From assembly GCA_000149265.1 (NCBI GenBank), contig CH002032.1:1110020-1174019 (forward strand): a stretch of DNA of 64,000 nucleotides. Direction: 5' to 3'. The notes beneath the pieces were generated by a model. The model was not told where the DNA came from and made no database searches. It saw only the letters and a list, made by a program, of their open reading frames with translations. The position numbers and the translations under genes were made by a program. This DNA comes from Ciona savignyi (Eukaryota > Chordata > Ascidiacea > Phlebobranchia > Cionidae). Shown here piece by piece: positions 1 through 11,830 of this stretch (position 1 is its first letter; the number at the start of each line of letters is the position of its first letter).

Positions 1-1037
1 AGATTTTGATTTTTTGATAATTTAATCATTCATAATTTCAATGTGATAGAACATCCAAGAACAGCCTAACCCGTTATTTGTGATTGCGTCACCGAAATCA
101 GAGTATATGGACAACCTTTACTACCGGTAACCCTATTCTATTTTAACTTAGAGTAATATGGTTTGATTTCATTTTTAAATCAAAACATTTGCTACTATTT
201 TATAATAGGTTTATTGTGTCAATAAATCAGTAAACTATCAGATTTAAACAATGTCCCTACAATATTAACCAAACTGTTAATTCAATCAAATAAATATACT
301 TGCTTATACAAAAAAAAAAAATACAAAAATTGTTTGAAGTTAATACATCAACAGTTTAAAGCTTTTGTTTATTTGGTGAAATATTTTTTTGTGGAATATA
401 ATACAACTTTATGCATAAATGAAATAAACATGCTTATACACAGCAATTATTTTATTTTATTTATTTTTGATACAAGAATATTTAACATTAATTGTAATCT
501 TTTAATTTGAGCGGATACTTATATTATCTGGAATTTGCATATATGGGTCCTGGCAGGTGGTAAGGTAAAAAATAAAATAAATAGATAAATAATTGAATTG
601 ATATTGACAATACACTAACATCTAATGTATATAAGAGAAAATGAAATTAAACCTATATGAACTATGATATCTATTAGACATGTTATCATTTGACAGTAAG
701 AGCAGGAAGTAGAAGCTAGAGGAGAGAGACAATTTCCGGTTTAGCTTCGCACTTTCAAAACAAAAACAATAGACCGCGCATTACTGCCTGTGCATGCAGT
801 GTTAAATAAAATATAATAAAGAAAAAACACTTTAACAACACAATAGCACATTATTTACTATATAAATCATACCTATGTATAGAAAATCTTAAAGGCAATA
901 TAATATTTTATAAGAAATACATGAATAACGTTAATTAGTATAAGAAATCAGCTAAATTTCTGTGAACCTTTACGATTACACTTTCTACTAATTAAAGATT
1001 AAGAAGTCAATAACTTAAAAGTATAAAACAAGTTTAC

Positions 1038-1201
1038 CTGTACCGCTTCCGGTTTGGTAAGCAAGAGTAGGAGGCTGCAGTGGAGTAACCATTTGGCCTC
1101 CCGAGTCTGATTCTGAGCTTTCTGATGATTTGCTTCCACCGGGCTCATCTTTGACTCGTTGATTTGTATCTGGCTGCCCCGACAACTCGTTTAAAATTTT
1201 C
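1038..1201 (-). CDS. CREB1: CREB exon 4: second half of the KID
   Basis: Completes the Arg codon of RRPSYR and continues KILNELSGQPDTN, then an acidic/Ser stretch (DEPGGSKSSESSESDSGG), ending in LAYQTGSGT with one base left over. The acceptor is TTCCAG and the donor is GTAAAC. The vertebrate family has the same order: KID, acidic Ser patch, then a YQT motif before the second Gln-rich domain. Confidence 0.9.
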
Positions 1202-4200
1202 CTGGAATATAGACAACTTTTAATCTTGAATGTTTAGACAACAAACCAAATAAGATAAGGCTATCTATAATGAACTTTTTAAATTATATATTTACAGAAC
1301 CATTTGCTGAAGTATACATCCTTTAATTTTTCTTTATAGACAATAAAATTCTAAATACTTGTATATAGGTAAACAAAACCATATCCTGATAATACTACGT
1401 ACTCATGATATGTGAATTATTATTTTATTTGATTCACTAGTTAACAATATTAACCAATTAGTATTTTAATTTTTATATATAGGTAACAATTATACTTTTC
1501 TTTGTTCAAATTTAAAGAAGCAATGTTATTCGATAACTCAAGCACAGATCAGCAGTATACTGTTTACATATAAAATTATAAATGCTAATTTTAAACTCGG
1601 ACTTAATATGGCCTACCAGCCATACGGCTGCTGCTCCTGGTCGTAGTCCGTGTAATACTGCACAGTTCCGTACATGATTGTCACAGGAACAAAGCGACTT
1701 AATAAAGCGTCAAAACTACCTCACTCTTGTTCTTACAACGGGTGCCGTACTTAACAACAAACAGATTCTACTGCGCTGACACAGGAAATGACATATTTAC
1801 ATAATAAATGCAATTAATTGCCTTTTTTGTTGATCGTTCACTTGTATTATCAAACCAACACAAATGCAAAAAAAATTATTTTACTCATGAAGTTGATAGC
1901 ATAAGAGAAAATATGATATTGTATCCAATATTGCCTAGTTTTCAGATTTTATGCTAAAAACAGCCATAGTTGCATAGCCTACCTGTACGAGGGTCTCCTT
2001 GAAAGTAATTCACGCCTTTTTGCAGTATCCTATAATAAACAATAATATTTAGTAAACTTAAAAACATAACTTTAACTCAATTGGACATTTCATGCTGGTA
2101 TTATTTATTTTACCCGAACTTTCAAAACTTAATACGTCATATGATTAATATTTTTTCATTCAACTGGCACAGTTTAAGGATAATTCATGTAGAAGTAAAA
2201 AAATAACCTGTATTGAATTTATGTTTTAGATACAAGTTTTTTTTAATAATAAGTTACACTACATAAAATATGTTTCACAAAACATCTCTAATTATTTTAT
2301 GATATTTAACGTATATAGGGTAACTTATTATTGCTGTTGATCAAGATTCATTCAAAATCATCAGCATCATTTAATAAAGCATCAATTTTTTTAATTAAGG
2401 CCTATTTTGGTACAAATATTATAAATAATGTACTGTACCCCCATTATATACATTGCATTTCATTACATAATTGATGAAAACAATATAATTAAATGACATC
2501 TGTGTTACCTGCGCAACAGGTTGTCCTGCTTGATTTGCAGAGATAATAGTTTGTTGACCCTGAGCTGAGTTAATTGCATGTGCCATTGTTACTGGTAGAG
2601 TAACCATCTGTGTTTCACCGGAACCAGACTGCAATAGAAACAATTGCCAATTAGTGGGCATTTGAACAGCTATTGATTGTTGTGCTTATCATGTAGTTGG
2701 CGTAAAGTCTGTTTACCAAAAAACGAATATAGCAGACTACGACAAATATTAAAGGTTTAAACCCAAAAATAAAATATACAGATAATCACATACTTTTTAC
2801 GTTTAAAAAATATGGTTATATGCAGGAATACACTTTGTTTAAAGTAGGTAAAAAATACCTCTAGCTGAATGTAAATTAATATTTAAAACAATAATCTTTC
2901 ATCCTGGTTGATGCATTTAAGTTTGAGTTAGTGTGCTTGACACTACACTTTAATGTAAATAGTTTAATTGTTAGGAAAAAACATTTTAGGTTATGACACC
3001 GACTCTCATGTAAATAATATTACCTGGTACCACAGTTGTTGTTATACCTATAATATATGGTATTAGGAAAAAATTGCGGTGTGTGTACGCAAATCTGGGC
3101 TTTTACAACCTCCACCCCAAAAGTTAGGTATGGTTATTTCCCCAAAGCTCACATGTTTATTTAGTTTTAGGTTGTATCAGTCAAATTGCTATTAGAAGAT
3201 AAATATATACTTATTACTATTAAATATATTTTAACACAGAATGTCAGTGGTTCGTGCAGCCTAGCCTTCTATTTAAAACAAATTTAAACACTTAGATAGT
3301 TTTGAATTACTGTTAAAATTAGAGAGACAGAAATGTCCACGTAATAATTCTTATACTAAAGGTTTGCATATATATACCTTGATTCTAAGATGGTTAATTA
3401 ATTAGAAAAAAATTGTTAACAATTTGCGGAATTTGATCTTGTCTTATATGTAAATCTCTTTCCTTGGAAACTACTTAATTGGTTGAGTTAAAGTCTTTAT
3501 AAGACTTTAACATTAACCGATTGCTATTCGATTAATTGTTTGATAAACACACAATTCAGTTAAACATTTTTTTATTTTTTTGTTTAGAACTGACAACAAA
3601 TTAGTTGACCCGACTGTTTAAGTAACAGTAATTATAGGTCTTAACATGATTATTTTACAAATTGGGGGAAACATTGAAAGAAAAAGATTCTGTTATATAT
3701 CAATACACATAGACACAACTACAAAGCATTAATTAAAAATAAGCCTATCCTAAACGAAAACCCCTTATATAAGAATTCATATTTAAAAGACTGGCTGGTT
3801 AATTGAATTTAAAGTATTACTACAGTAACTATCACAGTTTTAAACTGTTTAGATTATTAAGCATTTCCAATAAAATAGCGACCGGCAGACACTATCAACC
3901 CTGCCAGAGCAATCATAACAAGTTCAGCTTCTGCCGTTTATAACAAGACTTCCTCCATGATTATTATAACAAAATAGGCAATATTAATCTAATTAACTCA
4001 CCCATTCCTCAATATGAGGCAACATACTCATCATCTTACTTACTACAACCAAAAACAATTGTCCTTGTGGCGACACAACAATATATCAACTAAATTTAAC
4101 ACACTAAATAATCCTATTTACCAATATTGCGGAAATCTTAAAAAGAAAAGAAGTTGACTACATTAGCCTCGCCCTTTAAACCTATGCTATCCTACAACTA

Positions 4201-7200
4201 ACCCTTCACTATTCTATGATATAAAATTACAAACACTGCATAGCCTACACATATAGGTCATAAAAAATATCCATAACTTTATCTGGTTTATGGCAAACAA
4301 CAGTTTAGCACAGTGCAGGTGTAGCAGTGTTAGTGATACATAGTAAGATAGAGGAAGGAAACACTTCCCCCAGAAGCAGGCAGAGAGTCATGCAGCGTAC
4401 TGCGGTTAACGCCTGCGACAGTATTCAACACGACTTCCTTCTCTATTTCACCAGATCACCAGATACAGCAGAGTTGATAAATATACACAGCTTAAATAAG
4501 ATAAAAATCAAACAGCACTAATACAAGGACCAATGAAGTAACATTAAATGATTAAGTGCTAAGTTTGATCAAACATCTGATTAATCCAAGTAATAGAATT
4601 TTAAAGTATTACTTTCCTAATATTAGAAGGGAAATAGGTCATTAATCATATGGTCAGCTAGACACCAGACATTTAAACCATCAACGAACAATTAATTAAA
4701 AGATTTTAACTTCTGCCTCTTAATAGATTTGTTCTATTTTAAGAAAGTGTCAAGATATCCGTTTGATTTTAATCATCAAATATTATCAAGTGTTTTCTTT
4801 GTTGAGGTTTTATAACATATAACAGGAAAAACTTTAAAAACAATCACAGATAAGGGACAGAAATGTCCATTTGTGAACATCCTCACCAAGCTACAATTCT
4901 AAAACTACTGTAGCCTATGTGATAATAGACAGGTTGAATGGTTAAGGAATTATTTGAAGACGTTGTGTGGTTAAGGAATCATTTGGAAAATAATTGCGTA
5001 CTAAGATGTGCGGGTTGTTAGGTAGACTTTTCTTAAAAGGTAAAAGATTGAGGGCTAGTGTGTAGGGTAATGTTTTGGCTAAGTTGTTGGTTGTTTGGGG
5101 GATTTAGTTTCGCGTTAAACGAAAACACTTTATTATTATTAGAGGAAATGGGGTTAGGTACAGTAACACGGGTAATAAATTTGGGTTTGGAGTTCAATTA
5201 AATAAGGATTGGGGGAAAAGTTTTGCTGGTTTAGACTGAAAGTAAAAATAAATTAAGGAACTACCCATATTGATTACCCGCAACATATTGATTACCTTGA
5301 ATCACTGTTACCCAGTTCTCGCACTACCCACTTGTATCTTAAAATAGAGTGGGTATAACCGATGTCTTTATAGGCTACAATAACCATACAAATGTTTTTA
5401 TATCATAACAGTAATTTACCATTATTGATATCACAATATACCACAGTATTTAAGTATACAAAGATATAAACAATATTTTGTAAAATAAATATATCACTAA
5501 AAAATAACTCATTCACTAGATAATTTACAAAACCAAAAACAAATATTCCATGGACTACAGTGTTAATTAAAAGACACTTGGTTTTTTTGCAAAGCAATTT
5601 TTGTCTAAGATTTTGCAAGTAATGCTCAGGTTAAAAATATGAACTGCACCCATGCATATATCTTATCATAAGTTTGATTGCATATAACAAAGCTTGATTT
5701 GTATATATCAGTCAGTATGTACAATAAAAAATAATTTGCATGAACAATATTAATATATATTGTATTTCTATGAAATTCAAAGAAATAATCTCCAAATCAT
5801 AAATGTCAAAAACAATTAAAACAATATATACCAGTTAGTGCTGTGTTAATTGCAATCGTGATTGTTGTTGCGATCACAATTGTTTTACAAAATCAATTAC
5901 CAGTATTCTTTCAAATAAAAACAATAATGTTACAATTAATTAATTTAGCTTTAAAATTATGGAAAAGTTAATGTTTACGTTGATATAGTACCTCTCTACT
6001 TGCAAACTGATAATGAAGATTTTTATTTCGTTATATCAACACAGCCAAGTAAAAATATTAATGAGGAAACTGGCAGAAAAAAGAAAAAGGTACTCAAATC
6101 CGCGCTGTAAATGCACATATTAATACTGAAAAGGCATGAAACCATGTGCAAATGTTAAATCAAAATGATTAAATACTAAAAGTTCAAAACATATCCCGAT
6201 GAAATGTTTACAAGGGATTTTTTAAAAACTATTAAAAGATAATTTGTTGAAAACTGTCATACTTTCCAGACTAATTTTGGGTAATAATCAAATACAAGAA
6301 GCAATAAGAAAATTAGTACTGACATCAGCCCAGTGACAAGAAGCAATAAGAAAATTAGTACTGAAATCAGCCCAGTGACAATGTACAAACCAGTGAAATT
6401 TATTCAAAGTGAATTTGCATAAAAATTATACAGGGCTTACAATGCAAAGTAACGGACACTACAATTAAATCAGTCATCATGTCACACTCTTTAAAGAAAA
6501 GCATACCAAAATGCATTAAAGATATTGTTGTTAACTAATCCGGCCCGATGGTCTAGCGGTTAAGTGCGTCGCCTTTCAATCGAAAGGTTGCAGGTACGAA
6601 ACTGGTCGCTAGCTAGACGGTTGTGTCCTTGGGCAAGGCACTTTACGGACATTGCCTGAACCCAGTGGATTAATGGGTTCTACCAAATTGAAGGAACGTG
6701 TCTATCATATACAACACACTGCAATAGCTCCGGTAACCCGACGATGGGCACGAGGTGATCTGACGATTGCCCGTGTGATAACCCCCTAGGTTTTCCCATT
6801 CACAGGGATAAACATGAATATCCTATCCTATCCTATCCTAATCGTGTGTAGTTCAATTTTCAACATAACCCAACACATGACAAGCCCAACTGCAGAATTG
6901 TTAAGGACAAGTATAGAAACAACCTTCGGGTATGATATAGGGTAGGCTATAATCTAGGAGACTAAAAAATAATTACAGATGAAAGCAACTACAAATTTTT
7001 AATAACATTATTTTGAAGAGGCTGTATTTGCACACATGTTTGAATGTAGTTTATTTAGTTTAGTTTATTTTTAAATTTATGCTGACATTACAAGTTTACA
7101 AACGGCAACAATATATGCAGTAATGTACGGTACAGCAAAAGATGCAGCGAAGTACCGAAAAGTCACCAAGCCAGCTGCACGCTTTGTGTTTAGATAAATA

Positions 7201-8010
7201 TATAATAAAAAATAAATACAACATATCATTTCATGTTAATTTATAGTGAACAAGTTGTCGTGAAATAAAATATTAAGTTATAAACACTAAACAGGTATTA
7301 TTGCAAAATTGACAGTAAGTTTGACAATCAAGACTATTGCATTGCCCGCAAATATTACATTTGAATTGGATATTGTGAATACCGAAGTTTCAACAAGTTA
7401 AACCACATGCACTTGTAGTCATTTGATATTTTTTGCCCCACACATATGGTTATGTATTTATAAACCGCTAAATTAAATAGGTTATAGTTTATATACTTAC
7501 CACCTGTATTTGGATCTGTGTTGTTGCTGTATTTCTATCATCAACGTTACCTTCTGCCACTATAGTTTCCATCTGTTGAGGCTGCAACATAATTACGGAA
7601 TAAGTTTATACAATATTTTTTTTAATGTAAATAATTGTCAAATGTTTGATAAAATCTTAACCTTTATATCTCCTACTAAATTGAGCATTTAGATATCCAC
7701 GTGGTTTCGAAGTTCTTCCCATTTTTATAAACGAACTAAACATCTACCGCTAACCAAATTTCAAATATTATCGCAAATCTACAATAACTAATATACTTCA
7801 GGCTATTTTTTATGTTAATGAATGGCTCTGTTAAGCTAAAGTGAGGTCGCGCGATGCATAAAAGGTCTATTCCCTATCAACCGAATCCAGCATGGTGGTG
7901 TTTTGTTATTGTACTTACGTAGTTTTGTCGTGATCAAAATGCTGCTCTGGGACTGGACACTCTCCTCCTACGTAGACAACACGTCAAATGACACAAAACG
8001 CGTCACCACG
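1038..8010 (-). CDS. CREB1: CREB/CREM/ATF1-family transcription factor, 5' part (KID and Q-rich region; bZIP exons outside window)
   Basis: cAMP-responsive activator that binds CRE sites in the nucleus and recruits CBP/p300 when its kinase-inducible domain is phosphorylated by PKA. Coding exons on the minus strand: 7501-7572 (start ATG at 7572, 24 codons, METIVAEGN..., preceded by an acceptor at 7582-7583); 2509-2628 (40 codons, Gln/Ser/Thr-rich, from SGSGETQMVT to AGQPVAQ); 1983-2029 (DTAKRRELLSRRPSYR); 1038-1201 (KILNELSGQPDTNQ... to AYQTGSGT). All phases join: 0, 0, 2, then 1. RRPSYRKILNELS is the KID phosphosite box, with Ser in RRPSY as the PKA target. A non-coding first exon probably ends at 7919, at a strong GTAAGT donor. 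The leucine zipper and basic region must lie left of position 1. CREB, CREM and ATF1 are vertebrate paralogues, so this is probably the single pre-duplication orthologue (inference). Confidence 0.92.
1983..2029 (-). CDS. CREB1: CREB exon 3: PKA phosphosite exon
   Basis: A 47-nt exon encoding DTAKRRELLSRRPSYR. KRREL.LSRRPSYR is almost diagnostic for CREB/CREM/ATF1. It is bounded by an ATAG acceptor and a GTAGGC donor and enters in phase 0. Confidence 0.93.
2509..2628 (-). CDS. CREB1: CREB exon 2: Gln-rich activation region (Q1)
   Basis: A 40-codon exon with acceptor TTGCAG and donor GTAACA. It reads through MVTLPVTMAHAINSAQGQQ and ends AGQPVAQ, a Gln/Ala/Thr/Ile-rich composition typical of the Q1 transactivation region. 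It joins exon 1 in phase 0. The preceding intron (2629-7500) is about 4.9 kb and holds a SINE. Confidence 0.82.
6295..6378. repeat. Two tandem copies of a 42-bp unit
   Basis: The unit starting CAAGAAGCAATAAG occurs at 6295 and again at 6337, with one visible mismatch (GACATC versus GAAATC). A simple local duplication. Confidence 0.9.
6541..6838 (+). mobile_element. tRNA-derived SINE
   Basis: It begins with an A-box-like GGTCTAGCGGTTAAG and a B-box-like GGTTGCAGGTACGAAAC, runs through a tRNA-unrelated body (CCTTGGGCAAGGCACTT... CACACTGCAATAGCTCCGG), and ends in a short tandem tail of TATCC units. The same body recurs at 9786-10061, 38683-38943, 41794-42030, 42781-42977 and 45381-45676. This copy sits in a CREB intron. 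Confidence 0.88.
7501..7581 (-). CDS. CREB1: CREB exon 1 (start codon at 7572)
   Basis: The acceptor GTTGCAG is followed nine bases later by ATG; the ORF METIVAEGNVDDRNTATTQ runs 24 codons to a GTAAGTATAT donor. I chose this start because it is the only ATG that joins the downstream exons in phase 0 and has a splice acceptor just before it. Short acidic N-termini of this kind precede Q1 in the family. Confidence 0.8.
7919..8010 (-). promoter_or_regulatory. Probable CREB non-coding first exon and proximal promoter
   Basis: A strong donor (AAACTAC|GTAAGTAC) lies at 7911-7918 and would splice to the acceptor before exon 1. Upstream are two CRE half-sites read as CGTCA on the plus strand, at 7982-7986 and 8001-8005. 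Where transcription starts is not visible; the right edge given here is approximate. Confidence 0.5.
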
Positions 8011-8780
8011 GACAAAAACAAGAAAGATGAAAAATGACCCGATATTTTTACACTTTTTTTCTTAAGCTAAAACGAAAATTGCAAATCAGTACAGAATCCT
8101 TACTAGATCAAATAATTTTGTTACATTTAAAGTTTAAGTAAACATTCAAAACAATTATTTTGTATAAAATACCATTAAAATGATTTAATATTTATCGCGG
8201 AGTAGCACATAGATATTAATCCGCCGAAAGACTAGATTAGTCTCGGTGCAGACACCTCATGATTACGCAATCAGCCAAAATCTCCCGCCAATATGAATCA
8301 CCAGGTGATTCAGCGTTTGATTTTGACTTGACAGATTTTAAATCGATTTGGCGCAAAATCGCAATCATATACAATTCGAATTGTCAACATTTAAAATGAA
8401 ATCATGTTTATAAATTACATGTATATCTATCCCACTAAAATTTATACCCATATATTGTGTAATACTGGCAATTTTTATACTCCAATGCTGCAACGATGAT
8501 TTAAATTGTAATCATGCAACTAACTGTTAAGTACGCCAATTTATGTATAAGGCTACCATACTTTAGTTTAGTGTAATATGATAATAAGACTTGCTGTAGT
8601 GAGTTTTTTGCATTTTCCTTAAAAAGGAAAAAATATTTACAAAAATCTATAACGTACTCAAAAGGATGTTATATTTAAATATCTGACAGATTATTAACTT
8701 TTCTAAACATCTAACATTAAAGCTAGCTTTTTCTCTCACATAACTATCTTGGTTTCCTTGCCTCGGGGTATAATTATCTG

Positions 8781-8985
8781 CGTCATACATGAAAACACTA
8801 CGTCATTGTGACGACATATTTTCTAAATGACGACATCGAATTAGTCACTCAAGGCGAAGAGTTAAACGCGACTTACAATAAGCACCTGACATCTCACTAC
8901 TCGGATAAATCTAGCGTGCGATAATCGAATGACGTTTCATGACGCGGCCAACCTAGTGACGTCATGGCATTGTTTTAATGTGACG
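8781..8985. promoter_or_regulatory. CRE cluster upstream of CREB
   Basis: Within 205 bp there are CRE half-sites (TGACG/CGTCA) at 8781-8785, 8801-8805, 8809-8813, 8828-8832, 8930-8934, 8940-8944 and 8981-8985, plus the full palindrome TGACGTCA at 8957-8964. This density in AT-rich DNA is far above chance. CREB/CREM-family genes are known to be controlled by their own CREs, so this is a candidate autoregulatory enhancer about 1.3 kb upstream of the start codon. Confidence 0.6.
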
Positions 8986-9785
8986 TATGCATATCCGCCC
9001 GGTGGTGTGGTCAACACTTCCAGATAATTGATATTAAGAATAATTGGGGTATATATAAATAGACAGTACTATGTGCATTGTAACCCTAATACATTGCTCC
9101 ACTGTGGGTACAGAATGTCCACTGAATTGAATAAAGCATGCAGTAACGTTGTATATTATCGAGTTTAACAAGTACGACACCAGTCTTTAGTTATGTCGAG
9201 GTTTTTTCCTTTAGAGGTCTAATTTTGTGTCTTTAAAACAATTGTTTACTTACTAGTAAACCGACGACGGACTTTTGCGCTATGCCCCATATCTTAAAGA
9301 GCAAATTTAACTTCGGTATAAAGGTTATGTGGTATACTAATGCAAGTTCGCCAAATGGTAAAATCATTTTGTAACAGAATCCATTATATTTTCGCTAAGG
9401 TAGTTGGTGGGAAAATTTTCTATAAAAAAATTTTCCATCTCGTAACTTTAAAATATATATATACAGATTTAAGATTGTTTTAAAATCAAAAATTTATACA
9501 ATTACAGATATATTTGATCTGAAATATCAATTTAAAAGGTTGGCTTGTCTGTACCGGGTTTGCAATAAGTCGGTGGAAAATTGTTCCACGTGCACCTGCT
9601 GACCGTGTGGATATTCTCCTATTGTTCGTCTAGTCTAGTTGCTTGATACACTAGCAGGTACGCATGGTAACATAATCAACCATTGCAATAACATCGGGGC
9701 ATCTGCTGGAGACAGCTGGCAATTCGCAACCGGATCTGGTAACAAAATCCAAGGCAATAGAAAAGAAAAGATTACTCATGTTTCT

Positions 9786-10061
9786 CCCCGTGAATGGGAT
9801 AACCAAAGGGGTTAACACATGGGCAATCGTCAGATCACCTTGCGCGTTTTACGGCCACCGTCGGGTTACCGAAGCTATTACAGTGTGTTATGTATGAATC
9901 ACATGTTTCTTTAATTTAATAGAACCCATTAATCCTCTGGATTTAGTAAATGTCCGTTAACAGCGTTGCGTCATGACACAACCTAGCTAGCGACCAGTTT
10001 CGAAACTATAACCTTTCGGTTGAAATGCGTCGCACTAAACCACCAGACTAACCGGTGGGAC
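9786..10061 (-). mobile_element. tRNA-derived SINE, reverse orientation
   Basis: Same family as the copy at 6541. The minus strand starts near 10061 with CCGGTTAGTCTGGTGG-like A-box sequence and ends near 9786 in the CCCATTCACGGGG segment. It lies between CREB and NFX1. Confidence 0.82.
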
Positions 10062-11300
10062 AAAAAAGTTGCGCCGGCGACTTCATTGCCCTGTGGTCAA
10101 GGGCATCATATATACGTGCCAATACAAATAATAATCCTTTTCCAATAATCTACCACGTAAAGATTTGTATGTGAGGCATTTAGCCAATAATTCTAAGAAC
10201 TTTCGAGTCGGTACCCCTCTACATCGGGAACTTCCTCCCAACAAAACAGCTAGTGAATGCACAATTATATATCGCCCATAATCTACGAAGCTTTGTCCCA
10301 CTGTTACAAAACTGCACACATTTACAATATAAACGAGAAAATCGGGGCGCAATTTAGCACATGTCACTTCCAAATATAGAAACATTGGGGAATCACCTCT
10401 GGGGAAACAATAATGACAAATAATACCACTTGTCAGAACTTACCATGTTGATTTAATATGCATTTAGGACTATTTTGTTTCTAAAAATAGTGTCGGCCTG
10501 ATTTATTCAAAACTTTACTTTTTGTGTTTACAAGTTAAAAATGGGATTAATTTGCGAAGACGGACTAAAATAAATTGACAACTTCATATGCTGCCGGTGG
10601 CATTAGCTCACCAAGTCGAATTTCGTTAAGTATAGTAGACAGCGTACCGACAATCAAACACTTTAATAATTAAAAAAATGGCTTGGTCAACATCTATTTA
10701 TTCTATATGGTAAATAATAGGACTACCAGTATGTGTGAGTTGCGTTTAGAGTTTGGCTTACTTTTTGAATGTCATTTTATAGACAAACCTTTTTTGGAAC
10801 AAAACCGCGAGAGCGTAGGCTGATAGGTTTGTTATAATAGGTTTTGATTTGCATATCGAAACAAAGTAAATTTTTTTTTCGGGAAAAACTTTAAACTCAT
10901 AATAGACTTTTCCCCAACACAGTTTTTGTATAGAATTGGTATGTATCAGTAGCGTTAACCATTAGGCCACACGACCGCACCTACAAACTTGGATTTGAAT
11001 ACTCTATATATGCCGCAGACAGCCTATTTAGACCCCACTTAGCTTTCAACCCCAGCGAAATTGGAAAATCGCGTGAATCTGGTTTGTTCGATTACAGAGA
11101 AACGGCAATTGGATGGGAAATAAATGCGATTTAATGTGCTGAAAGAGTTAGGAATTGTACTTGTACGGTATCTTATCGTTGCTGTTGTAACTATAAGTAC
11201 AATTTACAATCACTTTAATACCCAATTCCGAACTATGTAGGGAGACAAATACCCACATTCGGCTTCATAAATACAAACTCTTGAGCCAATTCGATTTTGC
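10062..11300. other. Intergenic spacer between NFX1 3' end and CREB
   Basis: No recognisable gene. A 100-residue minus frame at 10083-10385 abuts the SINE and matches nothing I know. Near 10921-11000 there is a second-class tRNA-like fragment (GTAGCGTTAACCATTAGGCC) that resembles those at 12006-12030 and 51342-51366. Confidence 0.5.
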
Positions 11301-11306
11301 AGTCAA

Positions 11307-11312
11307 TTTATT
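11307..11312 (-). terminator. Candidate NFX1 polyadenylation signal
   Basis: AATAAA on the minus strand about 165 nt past the NFX1 stop codon. It is a positional match only; the cleavage site is not visible. Confidence 0.4.
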
Positions 11313-11475
11313 TCCGTAAAATCACTCTAAATGATCTCTAAGCAACTCAAGTGAACACAAAACATCAGGAGCACAAACTGTGGATCAATCTACCAGCCAA
11401 ACCCAATTTACGTATCGAATTTCTTGCAAAAAATGCATTATCCGCGCGTGAAAGGTGTCAGTTTTGCTGATAATC

Positions 11476-11830
11476 CTAATCGCTCATATCGAAATAATCG
11501 ATGACTTTAGATTTGGTGGTGTTGGTGGCGGGTGCGGATCGTTGGTGGGGAGGGGCGTATTTCGTAGCAGATGGTTTCACTTCCTGCCGTGAACCGGTGG
11601 CGTGCTCCGGTGCGACCTTTGGCGGGATTCGAACGGCTTCTTTCCGGCCGTCAGGGGCGTACGCGGGACGATGCAGCGTCGAGCGCGAAATCTCCGGTCG
11701 GTTGAGGGACGACTTTAGTGAGGGACCACTAGCGCCACTAGCGGTTGATTTGCGAGCAAGAACAGGTCGCGACGTGGAGTCGCTGGAGGCGGAATTGAAC
11801 GAAACAAGCTTGACAGAGCTCAGTACTCGC
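11476..11830 (-). CDS. NFX1: NFX1 last exon (copy A only)
   Basis: 118 codons including the TAG stop at 11476-11478. The acceptor CTCTTCCAG is followed by [20 protein letters not shown], a Ser/Ala/Pro-rich tail, and the terminal [12 protein letters not shown]. Vertebrate NFX1 ends in a closely similar DYFD motif, which fixes this as the true C-terminus. No counterpart exists beside copies B or C in the window. Confidence 0.9.

Larger units (their letters stand above)
2629..7500 (-). other. CREB intron 2 (no gene seen)
   Basis: An AT-rich 4.9-kb intron. It holds a tRNA-derived SINE at 6541-6838 and a 42-bp direct duplication at 6295-6378. I see no further exon in it; the short reading frames at 4327-4521 and 5403-5618 have no splice context or family match. 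Confidence 0.6.

Noticed and set aside
6541-6615. A functional tRNA gene at the SINE head
   Set aside because: A- and B-box-like blocks are present, but a full cloverleaf does not fold from the sequence and the same head recurs in several SINE copies.
10083-10385. 100-residue minus-strand frame
   Set aside because: No splice context, no family resemblance, and it begins beside a SINE; most likely chance or transposon relic.
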